The notes beneath the pieces were generated by a model. That model worked only from the letters and a program-made list of their open reading frames with translations. It searched no databases and was not told the origin of the DNA. A program made the position numbers and the translations under genes. A stretch of 64,000 bases of DNA from UBA168 sp011055275 (lineage in GTDB: Archaea; Thermoproteota; Thermoprotei_A; Marsarchaeales; UBA168): the NCBI GenBank assembly GCA_046635845.1, contig JAQQXN010000002.1; one strand, 5' to 3'. Shown here piece by piece: positions 51,015-58,503 of this stretch. How positions within the stretch are numbered: position 1 is the first letter of the stretch; the number at the start of each line of letters is the position of its first letter.

Positions 51015-51528
51015 AAAAGGGATAATCATTGGTAGGTTTCAGCCGTTTCACTTAGGTCATCTGAAAGCCGTCGAGTACGCATCATCTCTCTGCGAGAGGC
51101 TCGTCATAGGCATAGGGAGCGCTCAGGAGAGCGGTACGGTAAGAAACCCATTTGACGCTGATACGAGGGAGGCCATGATAAGGGAAAGCCTAAAGGACGC
51201 GGGTCTTGACCTGAAGGTAATCGAGTTCCTTAGGATTCCCGACTTCATGGATGACGAGAAGTGGTTTAACTACATAATTCAGCACGTTCCAGACATAGAA
51301 GTCGTATTCTCGGGGAACGGATGGGTTAGAAGGATATTTAAAGCCAGGGGGATGAAGGTCGTGGTCCCACCGTGGTACAACAGGGGCGAGATATCGGGAA
51401 CCAAGGTCAGACAGCTCATAAGAAGCGATCAGAAATGGGAGGGCCTTGTCCCGAGAGCGGTCATAAGCATAATAAATCGGCATAGGTCAGACTTAATTGG
51501 GTCATCTGCTGATCTATCTCAGCAATAG
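51001..51528 (+). CDS. nadM: Nicotinamide-nucleotide adenylyltransferase
   Basis: The 175-residue protein has IIGRFQPFHLGHLKAVEYAS (nucleotidyltransferase GRFQPxHxGH), SAQESGTVRNPFDADTREAM, and EISGTKVRQLI (ISGTxxR). It joins NMN or NaMN with ATP in NAD synthesis, as does NadE at 41097. The start is TTG 51001, inside the end of the SAM hydroxide adenosyltransferase gene. Confidence 0.95.
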   Translation: MKKYRKGIIIGRFQPFHLGHLKAVEYASSLCERLVIGIGSAQESGTVRNPFDADTREAMIRESLKDAGLDLKVIEFLRIPDFMDDEKWFNYIIQHVPDIEVVFSGNGWVRRIFKARGMKVVVPPWYNRGEISGTKVRQLIRSDQKWEGLVPRAVISIINRHRSDLIGSSADLSQQ

Positions 51529-51531
51529 CTT

Positions 51532-52797
51532 TTGAAACATGAAGGTGACGCTGCCCCCTTGTTGGAAAAAAAGAAAATTTCCGAGCCGCTGAGGATCCTA
51601 TACATAAGGCAGATAGTTACAGCTTTCAGCAACGGCTTTGCGTCGCCCTTCGTAAGCATATTGATGGTGCAATTGAACGCATCGGCCTTCATGCTGGGGC
51701 TGCTTTCCTCCCTCACTAACTTCATATCGAACTTCTTCCAGTTTATGTGGGGCGCGGTCACCGATGCGGTCGGCAGAAAGGTGCCCTTCATAGTTATCGG
51801 AGGGTTAAGTACGTCATTCATATGGCTTCTGGCAATAGGCACCAAACAGGCGCAGTTTCTTCTGCTACTTGTTGCGCTTCAATCATTTATGAATTCTATG
51901 GTTACGCCCGCGCTTTCAGCGCTTATCGGGGATCTGGCCCCTCCCATGAGGAGGGGAAGGATTTCGGCCTCGCTTAACATATTCTCATCGCTGGGCTCTC
52001 TAGTTGCGACGCTGATATCGGGATACATAATGATGGTTGACGACAAGAGTCTAACCCTCATGTATCTGTTTCCGTTTTTGCTGGCCGCAATAACTGGTTT
52101 TGTTGGTAACTTGGTCATATTAAAGATAAGAGAAAAACCGACAAGGCGTAAGGTGAGCGCAAGACCTTCTGAGCTAATTAAGCCGCTTAGGGAGAACCCC
52201 ACCTTCAGAAAGTTCGCGGAGATCTCCTTTGCCTCAATGATAATACAATCGCTGCCTTGGGGGGTATTTCCCTTTGTTATAGTGGACGTAGTTAAGGCTA
52301 ACATGATTCAGGTCGCGCTGATATCCGTTATAAACGGCCTCTTTGTTCTTTCCGTTCAGAGGATAGCGGGCAACCTTGTGGATAGGGTTGGGAGGAAACC
52401 GTTCATACTGGCTGGGAAGTTCGGACTTGCGACGTTTCCCCTTTTCTATGCCTTTGCGACAAGTGTTACGTATCTTTACCTGGGGAACGTCGTTGGAGGC
52501 GCGTTTAACGGCCTTCTCATGGTTGCGAGCTTCGCTTACATGCTAGATGTCTCACCTAATGACATGAGGGGAGAGTACTTCGGCGTGTACAACTCGCTCA
52601 TGGGGATCGGTACTGGTATAGGCGCTCTCATAGGGGGCTCGCTAGCCGACATTTTCATGTCTCACCTTGGTTTGGTGATGGGGCTGAGATACGTGCTGCT
52701 CATATTTGCTATAGGTAGGTTTTCCGTAAACTTTTTGTTCTTTAAGATGAAAGAGCCTTCAAGGCTCATTGAAGATAAGCGCCGATCCACTCTTTAG
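51532..52797 (+). CDS. MFS transporter
   Basis: The 421-residue protein has about 11-12 hydrophobic segments, GAVTDAVGRKVPFIVIGGLS (motif A loop) near 72 and NLVDRVGRKPFILAGKFGLA in the second half, the duplicated MFS pattern. Substrate unknown. TTG 51532 or TTG 51559 could be the start. It follows nadM by 3 nt and its 3' end overlaps the convergent ftsY by 32 nt. Confidence 0.85.
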   Translation: MKHEGDAAPLLEKKKISEPLRILYIRQIVTAFSNGFASPFVSILMVQLNASAFMLGLLSSLTNFISNFFQFMWGAVTDAVGRKVPFIVIGGLSTSFIWLLAIGTKQAQFLLLLVALQSFMNSMVTPALSALIGDLAPPMRRGRISASLNIFSSLGSLVATLISGYIMMVDDKSLTLMYLFPFLLAAITGFVGNLVILKIREKPTRRKVSARPSELIKPLRENPTFRKFAEISFASMIIQSLPWGVFPFVIVDVVKANMIQVALISVINGLFVLSVQRIAGNLVDRVGRKPFILAGKFGLATFPLFYAFATSVTYLYLGNVVGGAFNGLLMVASFAYMLDVSPNDMRGEYFGVYNSLMGIGTGIGALIGGSLADIFMSHLGLVMGLRYVLLIFAIGRFSVNFLFFKMKEPSRLIEDKRRSTL

Positions 52798-53572
52798 CTC
52801 TGAACGGCTGTAGTGAGTCGTAATCTTGCCCATTTGACACGAAGAGCACCGGTCTCTTGTACTTTGATAACGATAGGAAAACCCCGCCCTTATTATCGGC
52901 GTCGACCTTGGTTACTATAAACGCATCAACGCCGACCGCTTGATCATATCCTTCGACCTGCCTTATGACGGCGTTTCCAGTTAAGGCGTCAACTACGAGC
53001 ACTTTTAAGTTGGGCTGCGCGACCCTGACTATCTTCTTCATCTGGTCCATGAGGTTTTTATCCATCTCTACCCTTCCCGCGGTATCTATAAGGACAACGC
53101 TATTCTCTTTACCCATGTTCGTTTTTTTTGCCTCATATGCTATGGAAGCCGGGTCAGCTCCATATCTGGACTGAACGAATGGCACTCCCAGCTTCGTTGC
53201 GTGCGCTGTTAGCTGTTCGATGGCTCCTGCCCTGTACGTATCAGCAGGGACCAGCGTCGGCTTAAAACCCTTTAAAACGAGCAGCTTGCATACCTTAGCC
53301 ACCGCCGTCGTCTTTCCGACGCCATTTACGCCGAAGAATACCATGACGTAAGGCCAGCTCCTCCCTTGGTTTATCATGGCTTCCAGATCCGGCGACTCAA
53401 GGAGCTTCAGCCTCTCGTAAATTACATCCGAAAGTTCTCTATCTTTAGCTTCGAGCTGGATCTGCTCGACGACCTCGAGCGCGACTCCGGCCTCTAGCAG
53501 GAGTTGTCTTGCCTCATCGTCTTTGTGCTCCCTGAGCTTCGCAAAAGCTTTCTTTATTCCCTCAAAAACCAT
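52766..53572 (-). CDS. ftsY: Signal recognition particle receptor FtsY
   Basis: The 268-residue GTPase has FGVNGVGKTTAVAKVCKLLV (P-loop), VPADTYRAGAIEQLTAHATK, VLIDTAGRVEMDKNLMDQMK and TKVDADNKGG, the NG-domain motifs of FtsY. The N-terminal region is short and basic, so the A domain is nearly absent, as in many archaea. It is the membrane partner of SRP54. It overlaps the upstream prefoldin alpha gene by 19 nt. Confidence 0.95.
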   Translation of the reverse strand: MVFEGIKKAFAKLREHKDDEARQLLLEAGVALEVVEQIQLEAKDRELSDVIYERLKLLESPDLEAMINQGRSWPYVMVFFGVNGVGKTTAVAKVCKLLVLKGFKPTLVPADTYRAGAIEQLTAHATKLGVPFVQSRYGADPASIAYEAKKTNMGKENSVVLIDTAGRVEMDKNLMDQMKKIVRVAQPNLKVLVVDALTGNAVIRQVEGYDQAVGVDAFIVTKVDADNKGGVFLSLSKYKRPVLFVSNGQDYDSLQPFRAKEWIGAYLQ

Positions 53573-53979
53573 CGCGCGAGACCTAGCTTGCTGGCAAGTT
53601 CCCTCAATCTCGGCTCCATGGACTGCATGGCCCCAACCGTTTGCCTTTCCCTTATCTGCGTGGCCTGAATGCTCTTCTGCAACTCATCGCGCCTTTTCTC
53701 CAGATACGTCACGACTTCCTCCTTGGGCCTTTCTGCAAAGACCGATTGACCAAGGGAGACGAATACCTTTTGATCTGCTGTTGCCGCCTGAACGAAAACG
53801 CCTGCTCCTAGGTTTGCCAGAAAGCCACCATTTAAAGACTTAAGCGCTGCCAGCGCTCCCTCGGTTTCCTGAAGGTAGGCGGCTATTAGTCTCTCTTGGT
53901 CGCTTAAGGCCTTAAGCACGGATTCCAGATACACGTACTGATCGCTTAGATTTTGAAACTCTTCTCTTTCTTCGCTCAA
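53554..53979 (-). CDS. pfdA: Prefoldin alpha subunit
   Basis: The 141-residue protein has two coiled-coil helices (about 5-50 and 90-135) around a beta region LGAGVFVQAATADQKVFVSL. It pairs with PfdB (24957-25316). The start is TTG 53979, which overlaps the LX ribosomal gene by 68 nt. The block ftsY-pfdA-LX-aIF6-L31e is conserved in archaea. Confidence 0.9.
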   Translation of the reverse strand: MSEEREEFQNLSDQYVYLESVLKALSDQERLIAAYLQETEGALAALKSLNGGFLANLGAGVFVQAATADQKVFVSLGQSVFAERPKEEVVTYLEKRRDELQKSIQATQIRERQTVGAMQSMEPRLRELASKLGLARWFLRE

Positions 53980-54220
53980 GTTGCATCATCTGCTTTATTA
54001 TGGGATCATCGATCTTATCTGGATCTTTAACTTCCTTTATGCTTTCTATTCTTATTTCTCCCCGTTTGACATGGTGTTTGCTTCCTACCTCGGACATAAC
54101 TCTGTCAGTGGCACGTTTTTCGTTGGTTGCCACCACGTATTTTACGAAAACATGGCCGTAAAACCCATCTGCCACTTTTCCTTTTACCTCGTAAATGCGA
54201 GGTTGTTGCTCGGAGCTCAT
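53912..54220 (-). CDS. rplX: 50S ribosomal protein LX (L20a/L18a)
   Basis: The 102-residue protein has YEVKGKVADGFYGHVFVKYV and SEVGSKHHVKRGEIRIESIK, matching LX. Family members usually end after the DPIIKQMM-like segment; here there is a further basic tail (ERRKRRVSKSKRSVRV) encoded in the 68-nt overlap with pfdA. The function of the tail is unknown. Confidence 0.9.
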   Translation of the reverse strand: MSSEQQPRIYEVKGKVADGFYGHVFVKYVVATNEKRATDRVMSEVGSKHHVKRGEIRIESIKEVKDPDKIDDPIIKQMMQLERRKRRVSKSKRSVRVSGIRA

Positions 54221-54971
54221 TTGTGATGAATCGGCTGCTAAGACTTAAGCCTAAGCTCGGCAAGCCTCGTTGTTGGTTTAGCGCCAAGGCGCGTTCTATG
54301 CTTACCAGTTCAGGTCCTGTGCTCGCTTCACCTGCCAGCGCTCCAAAGGAGTTAGCTACTAGTCCAAGCCTTAAGTAGTTGAACCCAATGTTAACTGTTG
54401 CCGTGTCACCTCTTACCTTGAACTTTTGTTCTAGTTCCTTGGCTTCCTCATCGGATACTGAGGGAGGGAGTGCCAACCCTCTGTCAGTTACTACCGCCAA
54501 CGAGCCAACTGTTGTGTACTGCCCTATGCGCCCCCTTTCAACCTCTACGCCAAGGACATCAGATATCTGTCTCACGGTTTCGCGGTCGAAGCCCTCGTAT
54601 ACAAGGGCGAAAAACGAGTTTGCCAATATTAGGTTTCCAAGGGCGGTGTAGTTGGTTTGGAGCTGCCCTACGTTAAGATCATAACTTTTTTTTACTTCTA
54701 ACAGATCATCATCATCGACGTTCCAAGGAAAAAGCACACCTTTGTTATTGCCAGCTATCATAACGCCATGAAGCTCTGAAGATATTACGTCCACTGGAAG
54801 CGTTTCAACCCCAAGGGCGCTCTTCACGAGACTCAAAGACTTTTCGTCGAATGAAGGGGATACGAGAGCAACCTTATCGTTGGCAAAAACCTTAACGCCA
54901 ACCCAATTGCTTCCCATCAAACGACCTCTTGTAACTCCTACCGTGCTAATTGCCCTGTGCAATAGACTCAC
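54105..54971 (-). CDS. eif6: Translation initiation factor 6 (aIF6) with C-terminal extension
   Basis: The core has GSNWVGVKVFANDKVALVSP, LPVDVISSELHGVMIAGNNK, GQLQTNYTALGNLILANSFF and VANSFGALAGEASTGPELVS then IERAL, matching the five-repeat aIF6 fold. aIF6 blocks subunit joining and is released by SBDS. Typical aIF6 ends near IERAL; here about 60 more residues follow, the last 38 or so in the 116-nt overlap with LX, so the normal stop seems lost. The N-terminus is uncertain: TTG 54971 or 54962, TTG 54920 or ATG 54917 are possible. Confidence 0.9.
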   Translation of the reverse strand: MSLLHRAISTVGVTRGRLMGSNWVGVKVFANDKVALVSPSFDEKSLSLVKSALGVETLPVDVISSELHGVMIAGNNKGVLFPWNVDDDDLLEVKKSYDLNVGQLQTNYTALGNLILANSFFALVYEGFDRETVRQISDVLGVEVERGRIGQYTTVGSLAVVTDRGLALPPSVSDEEAKELEQKFKVRGDTATVNIGFNYLRLGLVANSFGALAGEASTGPELVSIERALALNQQRGLPSLGLSLSSRFITNELRATTSHLRGKRKSGRWVLRPCFRKIRGGNQRKTCH

Positions 54972-55278
54972 CTGAAGCCCCTTTTCCTTTTGCCTCTTCC
55001 TTATCTTTTGGGGCTTCGGCCCTTTGAGTTTTGAGCTTCACGATCCATGGTTCATCGCCCTTCTCTCTTTCCGCGATTACCTCTACTTTTTTTGGGAAAT
55101 TTCTAATGCCTTTGCTCCATACAAAAGAGTTCAAATCTGGATCAAGCTTGACTTCTCCCTCTTTTATCCTTCTCCTTATGGCTTCTTGAAGTATCCTGAT
55201 CGCGTGCGGTGCCCTCTTTTTACCGCGCTTGAACTTGGTCGACTTAAGCGATATCACGTATTCTTTTTGCTCAGGCAT
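54946..55278 (-). CDS. rpl31e: 50S ribosomal protein L31e
   Basis: The 110-residue protein has EYVISLKSTKFKRGKKRAPH and AIRILQEAIRRRIKEG, the L31e core, then an acidic Lys/Glu-rich tail. ATG 55278 is used because the earlier frame to 55416 runs antisense through TnpB remnant sequence. The gene that normally precedes it, rpl39e, is not found here (see findings). Confidence 0.93.
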   Translation of the reverse strand: MPEQKEYVISLKSTKFKRGKKRAPHAIRILQEAIRRRIKEGEVKLDPDLNSFVWSKGIRNFPKKVEVIAEREKGDEPWIVKLKTQRAEAPKDKEEAKGKGASGESIAQGN

Positions 55279-55314
55279 ACTATATTTAATGTCGTGTAGA
55301 TTAAGCTTTATCTT

Positions 55315-55614
55315 TTGCGGGGTGTGCAGCTTGTACGGCGGAAAGCCAAGCTGGTGAAGATAGGAAGGTTCGATGCTTCCTCCAAAGCGCGCTCCAGGAG
55401 CGGTAGCGTGAAGCACGACCTAGCTCTTTCCGACCGCGTATTTCGCTGCGATGCCTGCGGGCTTACCATGGACCACGGCCTGAACGCCGCCATCAGCATC
55501 TTAAACATGGACTTTATCAAGGTAGGTCGGGGCACGCCCGAATCCACGCCTGCGGAGACGCCTCTGGCGGAATACCTTCAGCGGGAAGGAATCAGCTACG
55601 CGTCGTTGAACTAG
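55315..55614 (+). pseudogene. Fragment of IS200/IS605-family TnpB, C-terminal only
   Basis: The frame reads KIGRFDASSK, then VFRCDACGLTMDHGLNAAIS, the zinc-ribbon and RuvC-III end of TnpB. The first CxxC of the ribbon is lost (RSRSG, where the relic at 60350 has CSRCG) and the catalytic DRDLN is changed to DHGLN. About 300 residues of the usual protein are missing upstream. The last 60 nt (55555-55614) are nearly identical to the end of the relic at 60507-60566. It lies directly upstream of L31e on the opposite strand. Confidence 0.85.
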
Positions 55615-55770
55615 GAGCCTCAATTCCTTAAGAGATGAGAGGATGTCAGCTTGGCGCGCGCGATTCCTGCATATGCATACGGTCGGCGTTGTTTCAATTT
55701 CGCGTGAAGGCTTTCTCGTGAAAGCGCGAATTAAAGAACCTCAGGGTACTTTGATGCTAATTATCTGCGA

Positions 55771-55930
55771 CCTACCCCGCTCTTTCGGGCCGGACTTTGG
55801 AGTTTCGGGTAGTGTAGTGCGCTTTTGTCTCTCATTTCTGTTTACTTGCCCCCAACTCACACCTCTCGTTAAGTCGCTGGGCCGCGTTTAAATCGCGATC
55901 GCGCGTTGCCAGTGCCTTCTGCTTTCGGGG
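55771..55930 (+). repeat. Repeat copy C, diverged, opposite orientation
   Basis: Reversed, this region lines up with copies A and B at several blocks: GTTAAGTC and CGCGTTTAAATCGCGATCG (55869-55901), the flank GCTTTCGGGG, and GGACTTTGG near 55792-55800. The middle hairpin block of A/B is replaced. It includes CCCGCTCTTTCGGGCCGG, which resembles the inserted hairpin at 59470. The rest of the gap 55615-56067 shows no intact gene. Confidence 0.55.
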
Positions 55931-56067
55931 GTATTTCTAAAACACTTTTTGTATTGAACTGCATCATTTTATTTTCCGCTCTAACCGACGACGTCTTCAG
56001 TAATATGGGTAAAAGAGATCACATGCACCGATAAAATCTTAAGGTAGTGCAGAAAGAAAAGTGGTAG

Positions 56068-56151
56068 GCGGTCGTAGTCTAGCCTGGTAGGACGGTGCCC
56101 TGCCAAATCAGCAGAGCGGCACTGACCCGGGTTCAAATCCCGGCGGCCGCA
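56068..56151 (+). tRNA. tRNA-Gly (anticodon GCC) with an 11-nt intron
   Basis: The cloverleaf is complete: acceptor 56068-56074 with 56144-56150, D arm 56077-56093, anticodon stem 56095-56099 with 56118-56122, T arm 56127-56143 (GTTCAAATC loop), discriminator A 56151. Anticodon GCC is 56102-56104. An 11-nt insertion, 56106-56116, lies between positions 37 and 38; removing it leaves the loop CTGCCAC, normal for tRNA-Gly. The intron pairs CTGC with GCAG, giving a bulge-helix type splice site. Confidence 0.92.
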
Positions 56152-56200
56152 TACCGATTTTTGCAATTAATATTGCAGTGGTAACTGCATAGAAGTTTAG

Positions 56201-56274
56201 TGGGCCGAAGGAGACTTGAACTCCTGACCTCTGCCATGTCAAGGCAGCGTCCTACCAGACTAGACGATCGGCCC
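56201..56274 (-). tRNA. tRNA-Val (anticodon GAC)
   Basis: On the minus strand the sequence folds as GGGCCGA acceptor with TCGGCCC, D arm GTCTAGTCTGGTAGGAC, anticodon stem CTGCC with GGCAG around loop TTGACAT (anticodon GAC), and T arm AGGAGTTCAAGTCTCCT, discriminator A. No intron. It is convergent with the tRNA-Gly gene 50 bp away and shares its D arm sequence. Confidence 0.93.
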
Positions 56275-56310
56275 AAGAATTCTTGGCAAGGGCTCTTTAA
56301 CCTTATCGCT

Positions 56311-56967
56311 TCAGCTAAACGACCTATCCCCCGCGTCTCCCAGTCCAGGTATTATAAATCCATTTTGATCGAGGGATGGGTCCACGGCTGCGGTGAAGAG
56401 TTGAGCGTCGGGAAATTCCCTCCTTATGGCTGACAGGCCATATTCCGACGCTATAAGCGTCATGATGACAACCTTTGAGGGCTTACCTTTTTCCAGCACT
56501 CTGGGTAGTACGCGCTTGATCGTGGAGCCAGTGGCCAGCATCGGGTCCGCCAATATCACGAGCTTGTTATCGGTACTGGGGACGTTGACGTAATAAATTT
56601 CGGTGTCTATCGTTGATGGCCCCGCGTCGGCCTCGCGCCTCTTGGCGACCACGAAGCCAACCTTTGCCGACGAAAATACCTCAAGCAGACCGTCAGTCAT
56701 TGGCAACGATGCCCTTAGTACCGAGATCAAAACGGTATTTTTGAGCTCAGGTATGTCAACCCCCTTAGCCTTGACCCGCATGGGGGTTTCGACTTCTACG
56801 TCGCGCGTTTCAAGAAACCGACAAAGCTCATAACCCATAAACACACCTATCCTTCTTAACTGTTGTCTGAAGCTTTCCTGGTTGGTGTTCTTGTCACGAA
56901 GTTCCGTTAAAAGCTTTTGCAGAAATGGGTTGTCCAGAACCGTGACGCCGTCTATGAATTTCGTCAC
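56311..56967 (-). CDS. upp: Uracil phosphoribosyltransferase
   Basis: The 218-residue enzyme has VLISVLRASLPMTDGLLEVF, VILADPMLATGSTIKRVL (PRPP loop) and NGFIIPGLGDAGDRSF, the uracil-binding C-terminus. It converts uracil and PRPP to UMP. It lies just upstream (minus strand) of the tRNA-Val gene. Confidence 0.95.
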   Translation of the reverse strand: MTKFIDGVTVLDNPFLQKLLTELRDKNTNQESFRQQLRRIGVFMGYELCRFLETRDVEVETPMRVKAKGVDIPELKNTVLISVLRASLPMTDGLLEVFSSAKVGFVVAKRREADAGPSTIDTEIYYVNVPSTDNKLVILADPMLATGSTIKRVLPRVLEKGKPSKVVIMTLIASEYGLSAIRREFPDAQLFTAAVDPSLDQNGFIIPGLGDAGDRSFS

Positions 56968-57041
56968 TATGTACCGGTAAGAACTTGGGGTAGCTAAAAA
57001 AAATTTCGTAAGCCTGAGTTTCGTAAGTTTGAATTACACTG

Positions 57042-57299
57042 TTACCAATGCGATAACTTCGCGGTCAGGCTGCAATCCTCTTCCGTTCGCGTAATAGCTT
57101 CTAGGATCCTGATCGGGTTTTTCGCTAGAAGTTGATGCCGATTTTTTACCTTGTTCTCCGAGTTGGTCTCCGTAAGGAACGCGTTACGGCGGAATGCTTA
57201 CCCTCGAAGATGGATTTTCCAACTTGCCGAAATTGCCTGTTCTTGCTGATTTAAAATAGCTAATCCGTCGCCGTTGCTGGAAGCGACCAGTTCGTCCAT
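57042..57299 (-). pseudogene. Possible decayed ORF upstream of udg4
   Basis: On the minus strand ATG 57299 opens a frame of 85 codons broken only by TAA at 57198-57200: MDELVASSNGDGLAILNQQE to the first stop, then RRNAFLTETNSENKVKNRHQ onward. I recognise no family, and the composition is not strongly coding. It occupies most of the 371-nt gap 56968-57338. It could be a relic or chance. Confidence 0.25.
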
Positions 57300-57310
57300 C
57301 AAGGGTCTTC

Positions 57311-57320
57311 ACTTAAATAG
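57311..57320 (+). promoter_or_regulatory. TATA-like box before the family 4 UDG gene
   Basis: ACTTAAATAG is centred about 23 nt before ATG 57339. It supports 57339 rather than the GTG at 57324 as the start. Confidence 0.5.
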
Positions 57321-57338
57321 AGCGTGATACCTCCGATT

Positions 57339-57899
57339 ATGTATGGTAGTTTAGGAGAAATCAGGTACAACATCGAGACATGCAAGTTGTGCCCACTTTG
57401 GCAGACCAGAACAAAAGCCGTTCCAGGAGAAGGTGCAATCAGCGGATTGATGCTTATCGGCGAGGCTCCTGGAAAAGATGAAGACATGCAGGGCAGGCCT
57501 TTTGTGGGCAGGGCTGGCAAGTTGCTTGAAAGCTGTTTGTCAGCAGTTGGTCTTTCAAGAGAGAGCGTTTACATAACGAACGTGGTTAAGTGCCGTCCTC
57601 CCGGCAACAGAAGGCCACATCCCAAAGAAATCGCAGCTTGCAGGCCATATTTGTTGGAGGAAATCAGGTTGGTTCGGCCCCTAGCCATTCTATTGATGGG
57701 GAACAGCGCCGCTTACGCTCTTCTTGGGAAGCGCTCTGTGGTTTCTCTTAGGAAGCGGGAGTTCGCGGTTCAGGGCGTACCTACAATGGTTACGTTTCAC
57801 CCAGCTGCCATGCTGAGGAACCCTGCTCTACGGTCTTCCTTTACGGAAGACCTGCTTGCGATTTTGCAGTTGATAAGTACCAAAGGCATACGGAGTTAA
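57339..57899 (+). CDS. Uracil-DNA glycosylase, family 4
   Basis: The 186-residue protein has CKLCPL near the N-terminus, GEAPGKDEDMQGRPFVGRAG (motif GEAPGxxED), TNVVKCRPPGNRRP, FHPAAMLRNP and cysteines in ETCKLC and AACRPY for the 4Fe-4S cluster. It removes uracil from DNA. It is convergent with the nth gene and overlaps it by 59 nt; both are base-excision repair enzymes. Confidence 0.93.
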   Translation: MYGSLGEIRYNIETCKLCPLWQTRTKAVPGEGAISGLMLIGEAPGKDEDMQGRPFVGRAGKLLESCLSAVGLSRESVYITNVVKCRPPGNRRPHPKEIAACRPYLLEEIRLVRPLAILLMGNSAAYALLGKRSVVSLRKREFAVQGVPTMVTFHPAAMLRNPALRSSFTEDLLAILQLISTKGIRS

Positions 57900-58503
57900 G
57901 GGGACATTCACGGCACCTTGGTTCCCTTGCCTTGCAAACCTCGCGTCCAAACCTTATCATCGAAAGATGCGTTGCCTTTCTTTTGTCTTCAGGAACCAGC
58001 TTATGTAGGTCCGCTTGTATTTCGTCATAATTTCTTGACTTAGTTAGTCCAAGCCTTTGGCTTACTCTTTTCACGTGAACATCAATGGGCAGTACTGGGG
58101 CATTTAGGTAAATCATGCAGAAAACGTCGGCTGTCTTTGTACCTACTCCTTTTATGGCCCTTAGGTTATCCCTTGCTTTTTTCCAAGGCATACTCAGAGA
58201 TCTGGAGATCAATCCATCCAGAAGTTCACGGGATGCAAGCTCGCGTATTATGACTGCTTTTTCATGTTGCATGCCAGCTTGCCTTATCGCGTTGGCAATG
58301 TCGGTCACGCTGGCCTTTGCAAGATCAGCAGCACTGCCGTAAAGCCGCTCGAGATTCATTTCTGCGGTCCAAGCGTTTTTGTCATTGGTGTGTTGGCTCA
58401 AGACAATCCCTATTAGGCCAAAAAGAGGGTCCCTTGCAACTGGAGGGCCCTGCCAAGGGTACATTCTTCTGATTACTTCGAGCGGGTCCATCCTAATCAC
58501 CAC
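57841..58503 (-). CDS. nth: Endonuclease III (DNA glycosylase/AP lyase)
   Basis: The 220-residue protein has LSQHTNDKNAW, the helix-hairpin-helix with catalytic lysine IKGVGTKTADVFCMIYL, the catalytic aspartate in VLPIDVHVKRVSQRLGL, and a C-terminal CKAREPRCRECPLNSVC (Cx6Cx2Cx5C iron-sulfur cluster). It cuts oxidised pyrimidines and abasic sites. It shares 11 nt with the upstream E1-like gene. Confidence 0.94.
   Translation of the reverse strand: MVIRMDPLEVIRRMYPWQGPPVARDPLFGLIGIVLSQHTNDKNAWTAEMNLERLYGSAADLAKASVTDIANAIRQAGMQHEKAVIIRELASRELLDGLISRSLSMPWKKARDNLRAIKGVGTKTADVFCMIYLNAPVLPIDVHVKRVSQRLGLTKSRNYDEIQADLHKLVPEDKRKATHLSMIRFGREVCKAREPRCRECPLNSVCLWYLSTAKSQAGLP

Noticed and set aside
55981..56166. 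Minus-strand open frame with CGRRDLNPGQCRSADLAG
   Set aside because: It is the antisense of the tRNA-Gly gene; this peptide is a well-known artefact of translating tRNA genes.
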